Positions 1-7,305 of a DNA stretch of 64,000 nt are shown here, one piece after another. The first letter of the stretch is position 1. The number at the start of each line of letters is the position of its first letter. The translations under genes and the position numbers were made by a program. Origin of the DNA: Streptomyces sp. YS415 (GTDB taxonomy: Bacteria; Actinomycetota; Actinomycetes; Streptomycetales; Streptomycetaceae); NCBI RefSeq assembly GCF_023544665.1, contig NZ_JAMJFL010000001.1, positions 496,001 to 560,000 on the forward strand. The letters run 5' to 3'. The notes beneath the pieces are model-generated. The model was not told the origin of the DNA. It was given only the letters and a program-made list of their open reading frames with translations, and searched no databases.

Positions 1-1
1 G

Positions 2-463
2 GCCTGGGTCCGGTACGTGCACAGCGGGATCTTCGTCGACGACTGGGACAACCAGTACGACGGCGCCGCCAAGCACACCGACTTCTATCTGCACACCCTG
101 CGCGAGTACCTCACCCACTTCGCGCCCCGCCCGGCCGCCTTCGCCACCTTCGACGGACCCGAGGCGTCCAAGGCCGCCGACGCCCTCGAAACCGTCGGGC
201 GGGCGCTCGGCGTCGGCCCCGGCGTGGCCGCGGGCACCCGGCTGCGGGTACAGGGGCCCGACGCGTTCGACGCCGTGGTCGACTTCCGCGACCCGTACTT
301 CATCGGCCTGCGCACCGACCGGGGCCTCACCCGGATCTTCGGGCGCAACCACTGGGGCCACCCCGTCGGCATCTCCCTGCACGACTTCGCCCCGGACGCC
401 GCGATCGAGGAGTGCGAGACCGAATGGCAGGGCTGGCTGAACACGGTGTTCAGCCAGCCCTGA
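2..463 (+). CDS. SRPBCC-like protein, C-terminal part (cut by window edge)
   Basis: The reading frame is open from the first complete codon of the window to a TGA at 461-463, so the true start lies upstream. A GTG at position 17 exists but the frame continues above it. The translated part has an alternation of hydrophobic strands and charged turns ending in a long C-terminal helix (DAAIEECETEWQGWL), which resembles SRPBCC/AHSA1-type START-fold proteins. Those bind small hydrophobic ligands, and the ligand here is unknown. The family call is an inference from a fragment. The last codons and the stop are built into a 17-bp inverted repeat (428-462) that probably serves as the terminator. The gene is convergent with the nuclease gene at 486-2315. 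Confidence 0.5.
   Translation, partial: AWVRYVHSGIFVDDWDNQYDGAAKHTDFYLHTLREYLTHFAPRPAAFATFDGPEASKAADALETVGRALGVGPGVAAGTRLRVQGPDAFDAVVDFRDPYFIGLRTDRGLTRIFGRNHWGHPVGISLHDFAPDAAIEECETEWQGWLNTVFSQP
428..462. terminator. Perfect 17-bp inverted repeat overlapping a stop codon
   Basis: Positions 428-444 and 446-462 are exact reverse complements separated by one base, so the hairpin forms with a loop of a few bases after end fraying. It includes the last eleven codons and most of the stop codon of the upstream gene and lies between two convergent genes. No U-tract follows, which is common for actinobacterial hairpin terminators. It should work in both directions. Confidence 0.8.
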
Positions 464-485
464 TCTACCCGGGAATCAACGGGAG

Positions 486-2315
486 TTACGGCTTGAAGCG
501 CAGGACCTGCGGGTCGTGGTCGCTGATCTGGTCGTGGAACTCCGCGTTGATGTGCACGCTGTCGTACTCGAAGTCGCAACCGCGCCGGATCGACGGGCTG
601 ACCAGGATCTGGTCCAGGACCTGGCTGTTGCCCTGGTAGACGTACGAGTAACGCTCGCTCCTCGGCAGCGACTTGACCGCCGACCACAGCGCCCCGTCGC
701 TCTCCAGGATCTTGGTGGTGTCGGAGAACTCGAAGTCGTTGATGTCGCCGAGCGTGACGACGTCCGCGTTCTTCTGGGTGTCGAGGATGTCCTTGACGAA
801 GGAGTTCACCAGGGTCGCCTGCTGGTGCCGCTGCGTCTCCGAGCTGCGCGGGACCGGCTGGTACTGCGAGGTCAGACCCTGGTCGCCGCCCTTGGAGTTG
901 AAGTGGTTGGCGATCACGAAGACCGTGCGGCCCCGGAAGGCGAACTCGCCGACCAGCGGCTTGCGGCTGGAGTTCCAGGCCGCGTTCGCCGGGTCGATAC
1001 GGCCCGGGGAGACCGTCAGCGCGGCCTTGCCCCGCTCCTCGGTGACCCCGACGGCCGTCGTGGCGTCGCCGCCCGCGCGGTCGGTGAACGAGACCCGCTC
1101 CGGGTTGAACAGGAACGCCTGCCGGATGTTGCCGCCCGGCTCGCCGCCGTCGGTGTTGTTCGCCGGGTCGATGGAACGCCAGTCGTAGCGCGGGCCGCCG
1201 GCGGCGACGATCGCGTCGATCAGCTTCTGCATCGTCTGGTCCGCGGCGACCGTGCCGTCGTTCTTCGCGCCCGTGTTGTCCTGGATCTCCTCCAGGGACA
1301 CGATGTCGGGCGACCGGAGGTGGTCCACGATCGCGGCGGCGTGCTCCTCGAAGGTGGCGTCGGACGGGTCGAGGTTCTCGACGTTGTACGTCGCGACCGC
1401 CAGCTCGCCGTTCTTCTGCTTCTCGGTGGTCTCCCGCTCCAGACCGCCGCTCCTCGGCGTGCCGAGCTGGTTCGCGATCAGGGTGTAGCCGCCGAACTGG
1501 TTGTAGTCCAGCGGACCCGCGGTGGTGCCGGTGAGGGTGTCACCGACGTTCGCCTTCGGGAAGTCGGCGGTCGCGCCGAGCGACTGGATCTGGATGCGGC
1601 CGGTGTTCTGCGAGGCGTAGGAGCCGTACACCGTGCCGCCGCGGCGGTTGCGGTTCTCCCACGGCTTCACCGTGACCCACAGCTCCGTGTACGGGTCGGT
1701 GGCGCCGACCACCCGGGTGTCGGAGACCTGGACGTTCATGCCCTCCAGGGACTCGTACAGGTCCAGGGCGTACGCCGACGGCTTCAGCGGCAGGCCGTTG
1801 ACCGAGTTGTTCGCGGCGCTGTCGCCCGCCGGGACATAGGCGCTCGGCACCGAGTCCGCGTCGATGACCGTCGCGGCCGGGACGGCGTTGCCGCTGGAGA
1901 CGACGGTGGTCGTCGGGCGGGTGATCTCGGTCAGCGCCTGGTTGCCGGAGGAGGTGCCGCCGGGGACGTACTCCGTGACCGTGCCGGAGACCTTCACCAG
2001 GTCGCCGACGGCCACGCCCTTGGGGGTCGAGCTGGTGAAGACGAAGACGCCCTCGCTGGTGGCCGGATCGGCGTCCGCGTCCGGGTCCTGGATCCAGAAG
2101 CCGCGGGACGAGCCGTAGGTGCGCACCCCGGTGACGATGCCGGTCACGTCCGTGACCTGCCGTCCGGCGTACGGGGATATGCGGGTGTTGCCCTGGATGT
2201 CATGGATGCGCACCGAGTCGGCGTGCGCGGGCGAGGTGAGGACAACGGTGGACGCCGCGGAACAGACAGCGGCGACGGTGAGCGCGGCGAGGCGCGCGGA
2301 CGACTTGCTCGGCAA
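486..2315 (-). CDS. Secreted endonuclease/exonuclease/phosphatase family protein
   Basis: About 609 aa. The start chosen is TTG at 2313-2315, which has a GGAGGG ribosome site 7 bases upstream and begins exactly at a Sec-type signal peptide (hydrophobic run ending SPAHA). Upstream in-frame codons add 63 residues with no signal character. After the signal comes an OB-like/beta-rich region (about residues 35-280), then an EEP-fold domain. Visible motifs are YNVENLD, LEEIQDN (metal-binding Glu), ANHFNSKGG, LGDINDFE and the C-terminal SDHDP, which carries the catalytic Asp-His pair. The family hydrolyses phosphodiesters in a metal-dependent way, and an extracellular DNase or phosphodiesterase role is likely. 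The product should be exported. It is transcribed divergently from the gene at 2590 and converges on the palindrome at 428-462. Confidence 0.85.
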   Translation of the reverse strand: MPSKSSARLAALTVAAVCSAASTVVLTSPAHADSVRIHDIQGNTRISPYAGRQVTDVTGIVTGVRTYGSSRGFWIQDPDADADPATSEGVFVFTSSTPKGVAVGDLVKVSGTVTEYVPGGTSSGNQALTEITRPTTTVVSSGNAVPAATVIDADSVPSAYVPAGDSAANNSVNGLPLKPSAYALDLYESLEGMNVQVSDTRVVGATDPYTELWVTVKPWENRNRRGGTVYGSYASQNTGRIQIQSLGATADFPKANVGDTLTGTTAGPLDYNQFGGYTLIANQLGTPRSGGLERETTEKQKNGELAVATYNVENLDPSDATFEEHAAAIVDHLRSPDIVSLEEIQDNTGAKNDGTVAADQTMQKLIDAIVAAGGPRYDWRSIDPANNTDGGEPGGNIRQAFLFNPERVSFTDRAGGDATTAVGVTEERGKAALTVSPGRIDPANAAWNSSRKPLVGEFAFRGRTVFVIANHFNSKGGDQGLTSQYQPVPRSSETQRHQQATLVNSFVKDILDTQKNADVVTLGDINDFEFSDTTKILESDGALWSAVKSLPRSERYSYVYQGNSQVLDQILVSPSIRRGCDFEYDSVHINAEFHDQISDHDPQVLRFKP

Positions 2316-2589
2316 CGGGATCCCTCCGGGGACGTGCGTGGGCGCCGGGACGAGGGTGGAGCGTGAACGGCGGGAGCCGCGACCGGCGGGGCCGGTGCGA
2401 CGCGCGTAGAGATTCGGTGAACACGTGTCCTGCGAATGTCTACGCGCGTAATCTCCTGCCTGGTCAGGCCACTTGTCAAGGTTTCGGCCATGTACACAGG
2501 CCAACGGGTAGATGAACCGGGCGGCATGGGTCCAAATCCGTCTAGGCTGAGCGGCTGAGTAGTACGACGCGTCCTAGGAGAATCAGCCG

Positions 2590-4011
2590 ATGTCAGACAG
2601 CTCCCCCCTGCCGCCGGTGCGGCTGCATCCCGAAACGGAGCTGGCGCGGGACGCGCTGTCCACGCCCCTGCTCTCCCGGGCCGCCCGGCTCGCCCGCTGG
2701 GCCGGCCCCGACACCCGCGTCGACGCCGGCGGCGGGCTCGCCGAGGAGCAGCTCCCCGCCGCCGCCGAGGTCCTCGGTCTGACCGGGGACGACGCCGCCG
2801 CCTGCGCCAGTGAGGCCTGGCGCGTCGCCCTCGACACCGGGCTCGTCGAGATCGCCGACGAGGAGGAGGGCACCGTCACCGCGGGCGAGGACCTGGCGCT
2901 GCTCACCGGTGGCTCCCCGCAGGACGTGCTCGCGGTGTGGCAGGCGGCGTTGGAGACGGTCCTCGCGGACGCCGGGGTGCCGGACCTCGACGACCTGGTC
3001 GACGCCATGGGAGAGGGCGGCGAACTGGACCTCTCCCAGCTGGGCTGGGACCCCGACGCCGAGGCGGAGTTCCTCGACGGGGTCCTCGGCAACCTCTACC
3101 TGCTGACCGTCAGCGAGGACGGGCCCGGCCGGTCACCGGTGCCGCTGCCGGCCCTCGCCGCGTCGATGATCGTGCCCAACGACATGGGGGAGCCGACCAA
3201 CGACGTCCTGGAGCAGGTCTCCGACGCGATGATGCGCCTCGACGACCAGTTCCGGCTGCTGGAGCCGGTCGGGCTCGTGGAGTACCAGCCGGTCGACGAG
3301 GCGCTGATGGCGGACGCCGACGAGGAGCCCGCCGCGCCCGTCGACGAGACGGACGTCTCCCGCTACGGCCTGGTGCGGCTGACCCCGCTCGGTCTGTACG
3401 GCCTGCGCGCCCGGCTGCTGGAGGCCGGCTTCACGGCGCCGGCCGTCGGGGACCTCGTCGACAAGGGCGCCGACGCGCTGCTCGACGGCACCGCCGCCTT
3501 CCCGCCGGGGGCCGCCCAGGCGGAGACCGAGCAGTGGCTGACCCGACGTCAGGCGCTGCCCGCCGCACGTGAGTTGCTGGCGGCGGCCCGGGGGTCCGAC
3601 GCCGGGGCGCCGTTGCGCCGGCTGCGGTGCCAGCAGGCGCTGTCGCTGGTGGGCGCCGAGGCGGAGCCGGCCCTGCGGGAGGTTCTGGACGACCCCGAAC
3701 TGGGCGGCCTGGCTCGGGTCTGGCTGACCGAACGGGGCGCCCCGGACGTGCCGGCGCCCTCCGAGGCGATGGTGTTCTGGCTGACCATCGACACGGTCGC
3801 CGCGCAGCTCGCGGCCGAGGGGAACTCCGACGAGCTGCGGGCCCTGGTGTCCGGGCTCGCCGAGCAGCACAGCGGGTTCTTCACGGCGGTGTGGCGGGTC
3901 AACCACCCCGCCACCGCGGAGGTGCTGGAGGCGATGGGACGGCTGCACCCGGACAAGCGGATCGCGAAGGAAGCGCGGAAGGCCGCGTTCAAGGCCCGGT
4001 CACAGGGCTGA
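2590..4011 (+). CDS. Conserved hypothetical protein of unknown function
   Basis: 473 aa, ATG start with AGGAG about 9 bases upstream (2576-2580). The protein is acidic and rich in Ala, Glu and Asp, without signal peptide or membrane segment, so it should be cytoplasmic. Its N-terminal half reads as helix-rich segments. The middle contains a winged-helix-like stretch ending LVRLTPLGLYGLRARLLEAG, the pattern seen where a DNA-binding wing closes. The C-terminal third looks like short helical repeats (LSLVGAEAEPALREVLDD, then ARVWLTERGAPDVP) compatible with HEAT-like packing. I do not recognise the family. It sits just upstream of the Y-RNA/Ro60 locus on the same strand. The intergenic gap holds a possible promoter, so it is probably a separate transcript. 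Confidence 0.75.
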   Translation: MSDSSPLPPVRLHPETELARDALSTPLLSRAARLARWAGPDTRVDAGGGLAEEQLPAAAEVLGLTGDDAAACASEAWRVALDTGLVEIADEEEGTVTAGEDLALLTGGSPQDVLAVWQAALETVLADAGVPDLDDLVDAMGEGGELDLSQLGWDPDAEAEFLDGVLGNLYLLTVSEDGPGRSPVPLPALAASMIVPNDMGEPTNDVLEQVSDAMMRLDDQFRLLEPVGLVEYQPVDEALMADADEEPAAPVDETDVSRYGLVRLTPLGLYGLRARLLEAGFTAPAVGDLVDKGADALLDGTAAFPPGAAQAETEQWLTRRQALPAARELLAAARGSDAGAPLRRLRCQQALSLVGAEAEPALREVLDDPELGGLARVWLTERGAPDVPAPSEAMVFWLTIDTVAAQLAAEGNSDELRALVSGLAEQHSGFFTAVWRVNHPATAEVLEAMGRLHPDKRIAKEARKAAFKARSQG

Positions 4012-4084
4012 CGGACAGGAGCGGGCGGAACGGTGGCGCCGAGGCCGGTGAATAATTCACTCGCCCGCCCGAAGTTGCGCCTCC

Positions 4085-4090
4085 TACAGT
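4085..4090 (+). promoter_or_regulatory. Possible -10 box for the Y-RNA transcript
   Basis: TACAGT resembles a vegetative -10 hexamer and would start transcription near 4097, just before the first Y-RNA stem at 4102-4107. I see no convincing -35 element at the right distance, so this is a weak assignment based mainly on position. Confidence 0.3.
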
Positions 4091-4101
4091 GAGATCAGAA
4101 C

Positions 4102-4187
4102 GCAGCGCACCTCCCGGTGCGATGACAGCGGCTACTTCTCTTTCAAAGAATCCACGCCGCAGTCGACTTGATCTCGGGAGGCGCAGC
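4102..4187 (+). ncRNA. Short Y-RNA-like RNA without a tRNA mimic
   Basis: The ends pair: CCTCCCG (4110-4116) with CGGGAGG (4175-4181), then GCG (4105-4107) with CGC (4182-4184) after a two-base CA bulge, then CG/CG. Such a bulged terminal stem formed by the 5' and 3' ends is the hallmark of Ro-bound Y RNAs. Inside is GCGGC (4128-4132) pairing with GCCGC (4156-4160) and enclosing a pyrimidine-rich loop. The block 4113-4138 matches 4200-4225 of the downstream RNA at 21 of 26 bases. TGATCTCGGG at 4169-4178 is identical to 4323-4332. The two RNAs therefore look like paralogues sharing a Ro-binding core. The structure was worked out by hand. Expression and ends are inferred. Confidence 0.6.
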
Positions 4188-4191
4188 TCTT

Positions 4192-4340
4192 GGTGGGTGC
4201 CCGGTGCGCAGGCAACGGTTACTTCATGGGATCAGAAGGTTGCGGGTTCGAATCCCGTCATCGACTTCGGGTCGGTGTAGCGCAATCGGGTAGCGCATCT
4301 GACTAAGTCCGTCGCCGACTCCTGATCTCGGGCACCCACC
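4192..4340 (+). ncRNA. yrlA: YrlA-type Y RNA with circularly permuted tRNA mimic
   Basis: The outer stem is a perfect 12-bp pairing of 4192-4203 with 4329-4340. An inner helix pairs GGC-A-ACGG (4211-4218) with CCGT-C-GCC (4309-4316) and ACTT (4221-4224) with AAGT (4305-4308). On top sits a complete tRNA-like fold in permuted order. The anticodon-stem strands are TCAGA (4232-4236) and TCTGA (4298-4302). The T stem is GCGGG/CCCGT (4242-4246, 4254-4258) with canonical loop TTCGAAT. The acceptor stem is CATCGAC (4259-4265) with GTCGGTG (4271-4277), closed by the loop TTCGG. The D stem is GCGC/GCGC (4280-4283, 4293-4296). The 3' half thus precedes the 5' half, as in bacterial YrlA RNAs that bind Ro60 orthologues. 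TTTT follows at 4341-4344. The Ro60 gene starts 50 bases downstream, probably on the same transcript. Confidence 0.85.
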
Positions 4341-4389
4341 TTTTGCTGTGCCTCCTTCCGAAAAGGCCATGAATTCGGGGGAATTCAGC

Positions 4390-5973
4390 ATGTCCCGCTT
4401 CAACATCCGCACGGCCAGGGCACAGCCGGTCTCCCGGGTCACCTCGACCGGCCGGGTGCTGCGCACCTATGAGGGCGGCCGGGGCCGGCAGCGCGAGGCG
4501 CGCTCCGAACTTTTTCTCCTCGCCGTCGCCAACTTCGTGGCACAGAAGAGCTTCTACGAGTCCGGCGCCGACCGCGACGACCGGTTCCGGACCCTGGTGC
4601 GTGAGCTCGCCGTCACCGACCCGGAGTGGACGGCCGGACTGCTCGGCTGGCTGCGCGGCGAGGGCAACCTCCGTACCGCCGCCGTCGTCGGCGCCGCCGA
4701 GTACGTCAAGGCGCGGCTGGAGGCGGGCGCGACAGAGGGTCCGTCGAACCGGCGGGTCGTGGACTCCGTGCTCCAGCGGCCCGACGAGCCCGGCGAGCTG
4801 CTCGCGTACTGGACGGCGTGCTACGGCCGGAGCATCCCCAAGCCCGTCAAGCGGGGCATCGCCGACGCCGTACGCCGGCTCTACAGCGGCAGGTCCCTGC
4901 TGAAGTACGACACCGGGTCCAAGGGCTACCGGTTCGGCGACATCCTCAACCTCGTGCACGCGACGCCGGACCCGGAGAAGGCGTGGCAGGGCGACCTGTT
5001 CCGGTACGCCCTCGACCGCCGGCACCACCCGGACACCGCCGTGCCGCCCGTGTCGAGCCGCACGCTCGTCGCTCACCGCGAGCTGATGGCGCTGCCCGTC
5101 GAGGAGCGCCGTGCGGTCGTCACGTCCGACGGCGGCGCGGAGCGGCTCGCGGCGGCGGGGATGACCTGGGAGGCGCTGGCGGGCTGGCTCCAGGGGCCGA
5201 TGAACAGGGCGGCCTGGGAGGCCGTGATCCCGTCCATGGGTCCGATGGCACTCGTGCGGAACCTGCGGAACTTCGACGAGGCCGGCGTCTCGGACGAGGT
5301 CGCCGCGCAGGTCGCCGCCCGGATCAGTGATCCGTCCGAGGTCGTACGGTCGCGGCAGTTCCCGTTCCGGTACCTCGCCGCGTACCGGAACGCGCCGTCG
5401 CTGCGCTGGTCGTACCCGCTGGAGCAGGCGCTCGGCCACTCGCTGGCCCAGGTGCCCGCGCTGCCGGGACGGACGCTGGTGCTCGTCGACCGGTCGGGCT
5501 CGATGTTCTACTCGCGTCTGTCGGACCGCTCGGAGCTCAACCGCGCCGACGCGGCGGCGATCTTCGGTACGGCGCTCGCGCTGCGGGCGGCGCACGCGGA
5601 CCTCGTCGAGTTCGGCACCACGAGCGGCCTGGTGAAGTACCGCAAGGGGGAGTCGGTGCTGAAGGTCCTGGAGCGCTTCGGTGATCTGGGCGGCACCGAC
5701 ACCACGGGCGCGGTGCGCCGGCACTACCGCAAGCACGACCGGGTGCTGATCGTCACGGACGAGCAGTACGCGTACAACCGCCACGGCGGCCCGACCGAGC
5801 AGGTGCCGGCCGACGTCCCGGTCTACACCTGGAACCTCGCCGGTTACCGCGCGGGCCACGGTCCGTCGGGCGAGGGGAACCGGCACACCTTCGGCGGCCT
5901 GTCGGACGCGGCGTTCCGGATGGTGCCGCTGCTCGAGGCCGCCCGGGACGCCGACTGGCCCTGGGCTGCCTGA
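4390..5973 (+). CDS. rsr: TROVE-domain Ro60 orthologue (Rsr), Y-RNA-binding protein
   Basis: 527 aa. The ATG at 4390 has GGGGGAA about 7 bases upstream; a GTG at 4348 and an ATG at 4369 lack one. The N-terminal two thirds is the helical TROVE ring, which binds misfolded RNA ends and Y RNA. The C-terminal third is a von Willebrand A-like domain with an intact MIDAS: D367-R-S-G-S-M, then T436-D437 and D457 in VTDEQ. The usual family length is about 530 aa. In other bacteria the orthologue acts in RNA quality control, stress survival and rRNA/structured RNA decay, with Y RNA gating access and tethering a nuclease. The two Y-RNA genes directly upstream strongly support the assignment. The gene converges with a TerD gene across a strong hairpin. 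Confidence 0.93.
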   Translation: MSRFNIRTARAQPVSRVTSTGRVLRTYEGGRGRQREARSELFLLAVANFVAQKSFYESGADRDDRFRTLVRELAVTDPEWTAGLLGWLRGEGNLRTAAVVGAAEYVKARLEAGATEGPSNRRVVDSVLQRPDEPGELLAYWTACYGRSIPKPVKRGIADAVRRLYSGRSLLKYDTGSKGYRFGDILNLVHATPDPEKAWQGDLFRYALDRRHHPDTAVPPVSSRTLVAHRELMALPVEERRAVVTSDGGAERLAAAGMTWEALAGWLQGPMNRAAWEAVIPSMGPMALVRNLRNFDEAGVSDEVAAQVAARISDPSEVVRSRQFPFRYLAAYRNAPSLRWSYPLEQALGHSLAQVPALPGRTLVLVDRSGSMFYSRLSDRSELNRADAAAIFGTALALRAAHADLVEFGTTSGLVKYRKGESVLKVLERFGDLGGTDTTGAVRRHYRKHDRVLIVTDEQYAYNRHGGPTEQVPADVPVYTWNLAGYRAGHGPSGEGNRHTFGGLSDAAFRMVPLLEAARDADWPWAA

Positions 5974-5982
5974 GCCCCGAGC

Positions 5983-6013
5983 GTGGCCCGCACCGCACGG
6001 GGGTGCGGGCCAC
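5983..6013. terminator. 12-bp hairpin between rsr and the terD gene
   Basis: GTGGCCCGCACC at 5983-5994 pairs perfectly with 6002-6013 around a 7-base loop. It lies between the stop codons of two convergent genes and so can end both transcripts. Confidence 0.85.
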
Positions 6014-6021
6014 ACCCTCGT

Positions 6022-7239
6022 TTACAGGGCCTGGGCCGCGGGCTTGACCATGCCGCGGACCGTGCGGGACTTCACGAAGTCGCCCATGGCCGTCATCTCC
6101 CACTCGCCGGAGAACTGGCGGATGAGCTTGGCCATCAGCACGCCGGTCTGCGGTTCGGCGGAGGTCAGGTCGAAGCGGACGAGCTCCTCGCCGGTGGTGC
6201 CGTCGAGGAGCCGGCAGTAGGCCTTGGCGACCTCGGTGAACTTCTGGCCGGTGAAGGAGTTCACCGTGAAGACCAGACCGGTGACGTCCTGCGGCAGCCG
6301 GCCGAGGTCGACGCTGATGACCTCGTCGTCGCCCCCGCCCTCGCCGGTGAGGTTGTCGCCGGAGTGGCGGATCGCGCCGTTGACGATCTGGAGCTTGCCG
6401 AAGTAGCAGCTGTCGACGTGGTTGCGCTGCGGGCCGTAGGCGATGACCGAGGCGTCCAGGTCGATGTCCTTGCCGCGGTACGCCGGCTCCCAGCCGAGGC
6501 CCATCTTGACCTGCGAGAGCAGCGGGCGGCCGCCCTTCATCAGGGAGACGGTCTGGTTCTTCTGGAGGCTGACGCGGCCCTTGTCGAGGTTGATCTTCCC
6601 GGCGCCGGGGGCCGGGGGCGCGGGCGGGGCGGGGGGCGCTGCCGGGGCCGGGGGCGTCGCCATCGGCGCGGCGGGCGGGGCGGCCGGGGCCTGCGCGGCC
6701 GGCTGGGGCGGCGCCACGGGGGCCGGCGCGGCTGCCGGTTCCTCCACGGTGACGCCGAAGTCGGTGGCGATGCCGGCGAGGCCGTTGGAGTAGCCCTGGC
6801 CCACCGCTCGGGCCTTCCAGGCGCCGTTGCGCAGGTAGATCTCCACGATGACCAGCGCGGTCTCGTTGCCGAGCTGCGGGGGAGTGAAGGAGGCCAGGAC
6901 GCTGTTGTCGTCGGCGTTGCGGATCGTCGCCGTCGGCTCGATGCCCTGGAAGGTCTGGCCGGCGGCGTCCGGGCTGGCGGTGACGACGATCTTCTCGATC
7001 CCCGGGGGGACGGCGGAGGTGTCGACCGTGATCGCGTCCGGGGCCGTGCCGCCGCCCGAGCGGTAGGTCACGCCCGGGCCGGCGGGCTGGTTGTAGAAGA
7101 TGAAGTCGTCGTCGGAGCGCACCTTGCCGTCGGCGGTGAGCAGCAGGCCCGATACGTCGAGCCGCACCGGAGCGGCGACGTCCACCGTCACACGCGCGAC
7201 GGGGAGTGGGATGTTCGAGCCGGGGGTCATAGCTGTCAT
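6022..7239 (-). CDS. TerD-family protein with two TerD domains
   Basis: 405 aa. The first TerD domain (about residues 1-175) has the FIFYNQ motif and the acidic calcium-site pattern ATIRNADDN. A linker of about 60 residues is almost only Pro, Ala and Met. The second TerD-like domain (about 225-400) contains KGRVSLQKNQTVSL and ASVIAYGPQR. TerD proteins belong to the tellurite-resistance/chemical-stress systems and bind Ca2+; their exact biochemical role is unsettled. Two closely spaced ATGs (7239 and 7230) are possible starts and neither has a strong ribosome site. The protein has no signal or membrane segment. Its position next to rsr is notable because TROVE and Ter proteins are both linked to RNA or stress responses, but this is association only. 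Confidence 0.9.
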   Translation of the reverse strand: MTAMTPGSNIPLPVARVTVDVAAPVRLDVSGLLLTADGKVRSDDDFIFYNQPAGPGVTYRSGGGTAPDAITVDTSAVPPGIEKIVVTASPDAAGQTFQGIEPTATIRNADDNSVLASFTPPQLGNETALVIVEIYLRNGAWKARAVGQGYSNGLAGIATDFGVTVEEPAAAPAPVAPPQPAAQAPAAPPAAPMATPPAPAAPPAPPAPPAPGAGKINLDKGRVSLQKNQTVSLMKGGRPLLSQVKMGLGWEPAYRGKDIDLDASVIAYGPQRNHVDSCYFGKLQIVNGAIRHSGDNLTGEGGGDDEVISVDLGRLPQDVTGLVFTVNSFTGQKFTEVAKAYCRLLDGTTGEELVRFDLTSAEPQTGVLMAKLIRQFSGEWEMTAMGDFVKSRTVRGMVKPAAQAL

Positions 7240-7305
7240 GCCCGGTGAACGAGCGAGCCTGCTTTACCGTTCCCTTACCAGAGGGCCGATCGGGCGGCGC
7301 GACGT

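Noticed and set aside
4232..4302. An ordinary tRNA gene
   Set aside because: The halves are in permuted order, the acceptor stem is closed by TTCGG and the anticodon loop is opened into another helix, so it is a tRNA mimic within a Y RNA.
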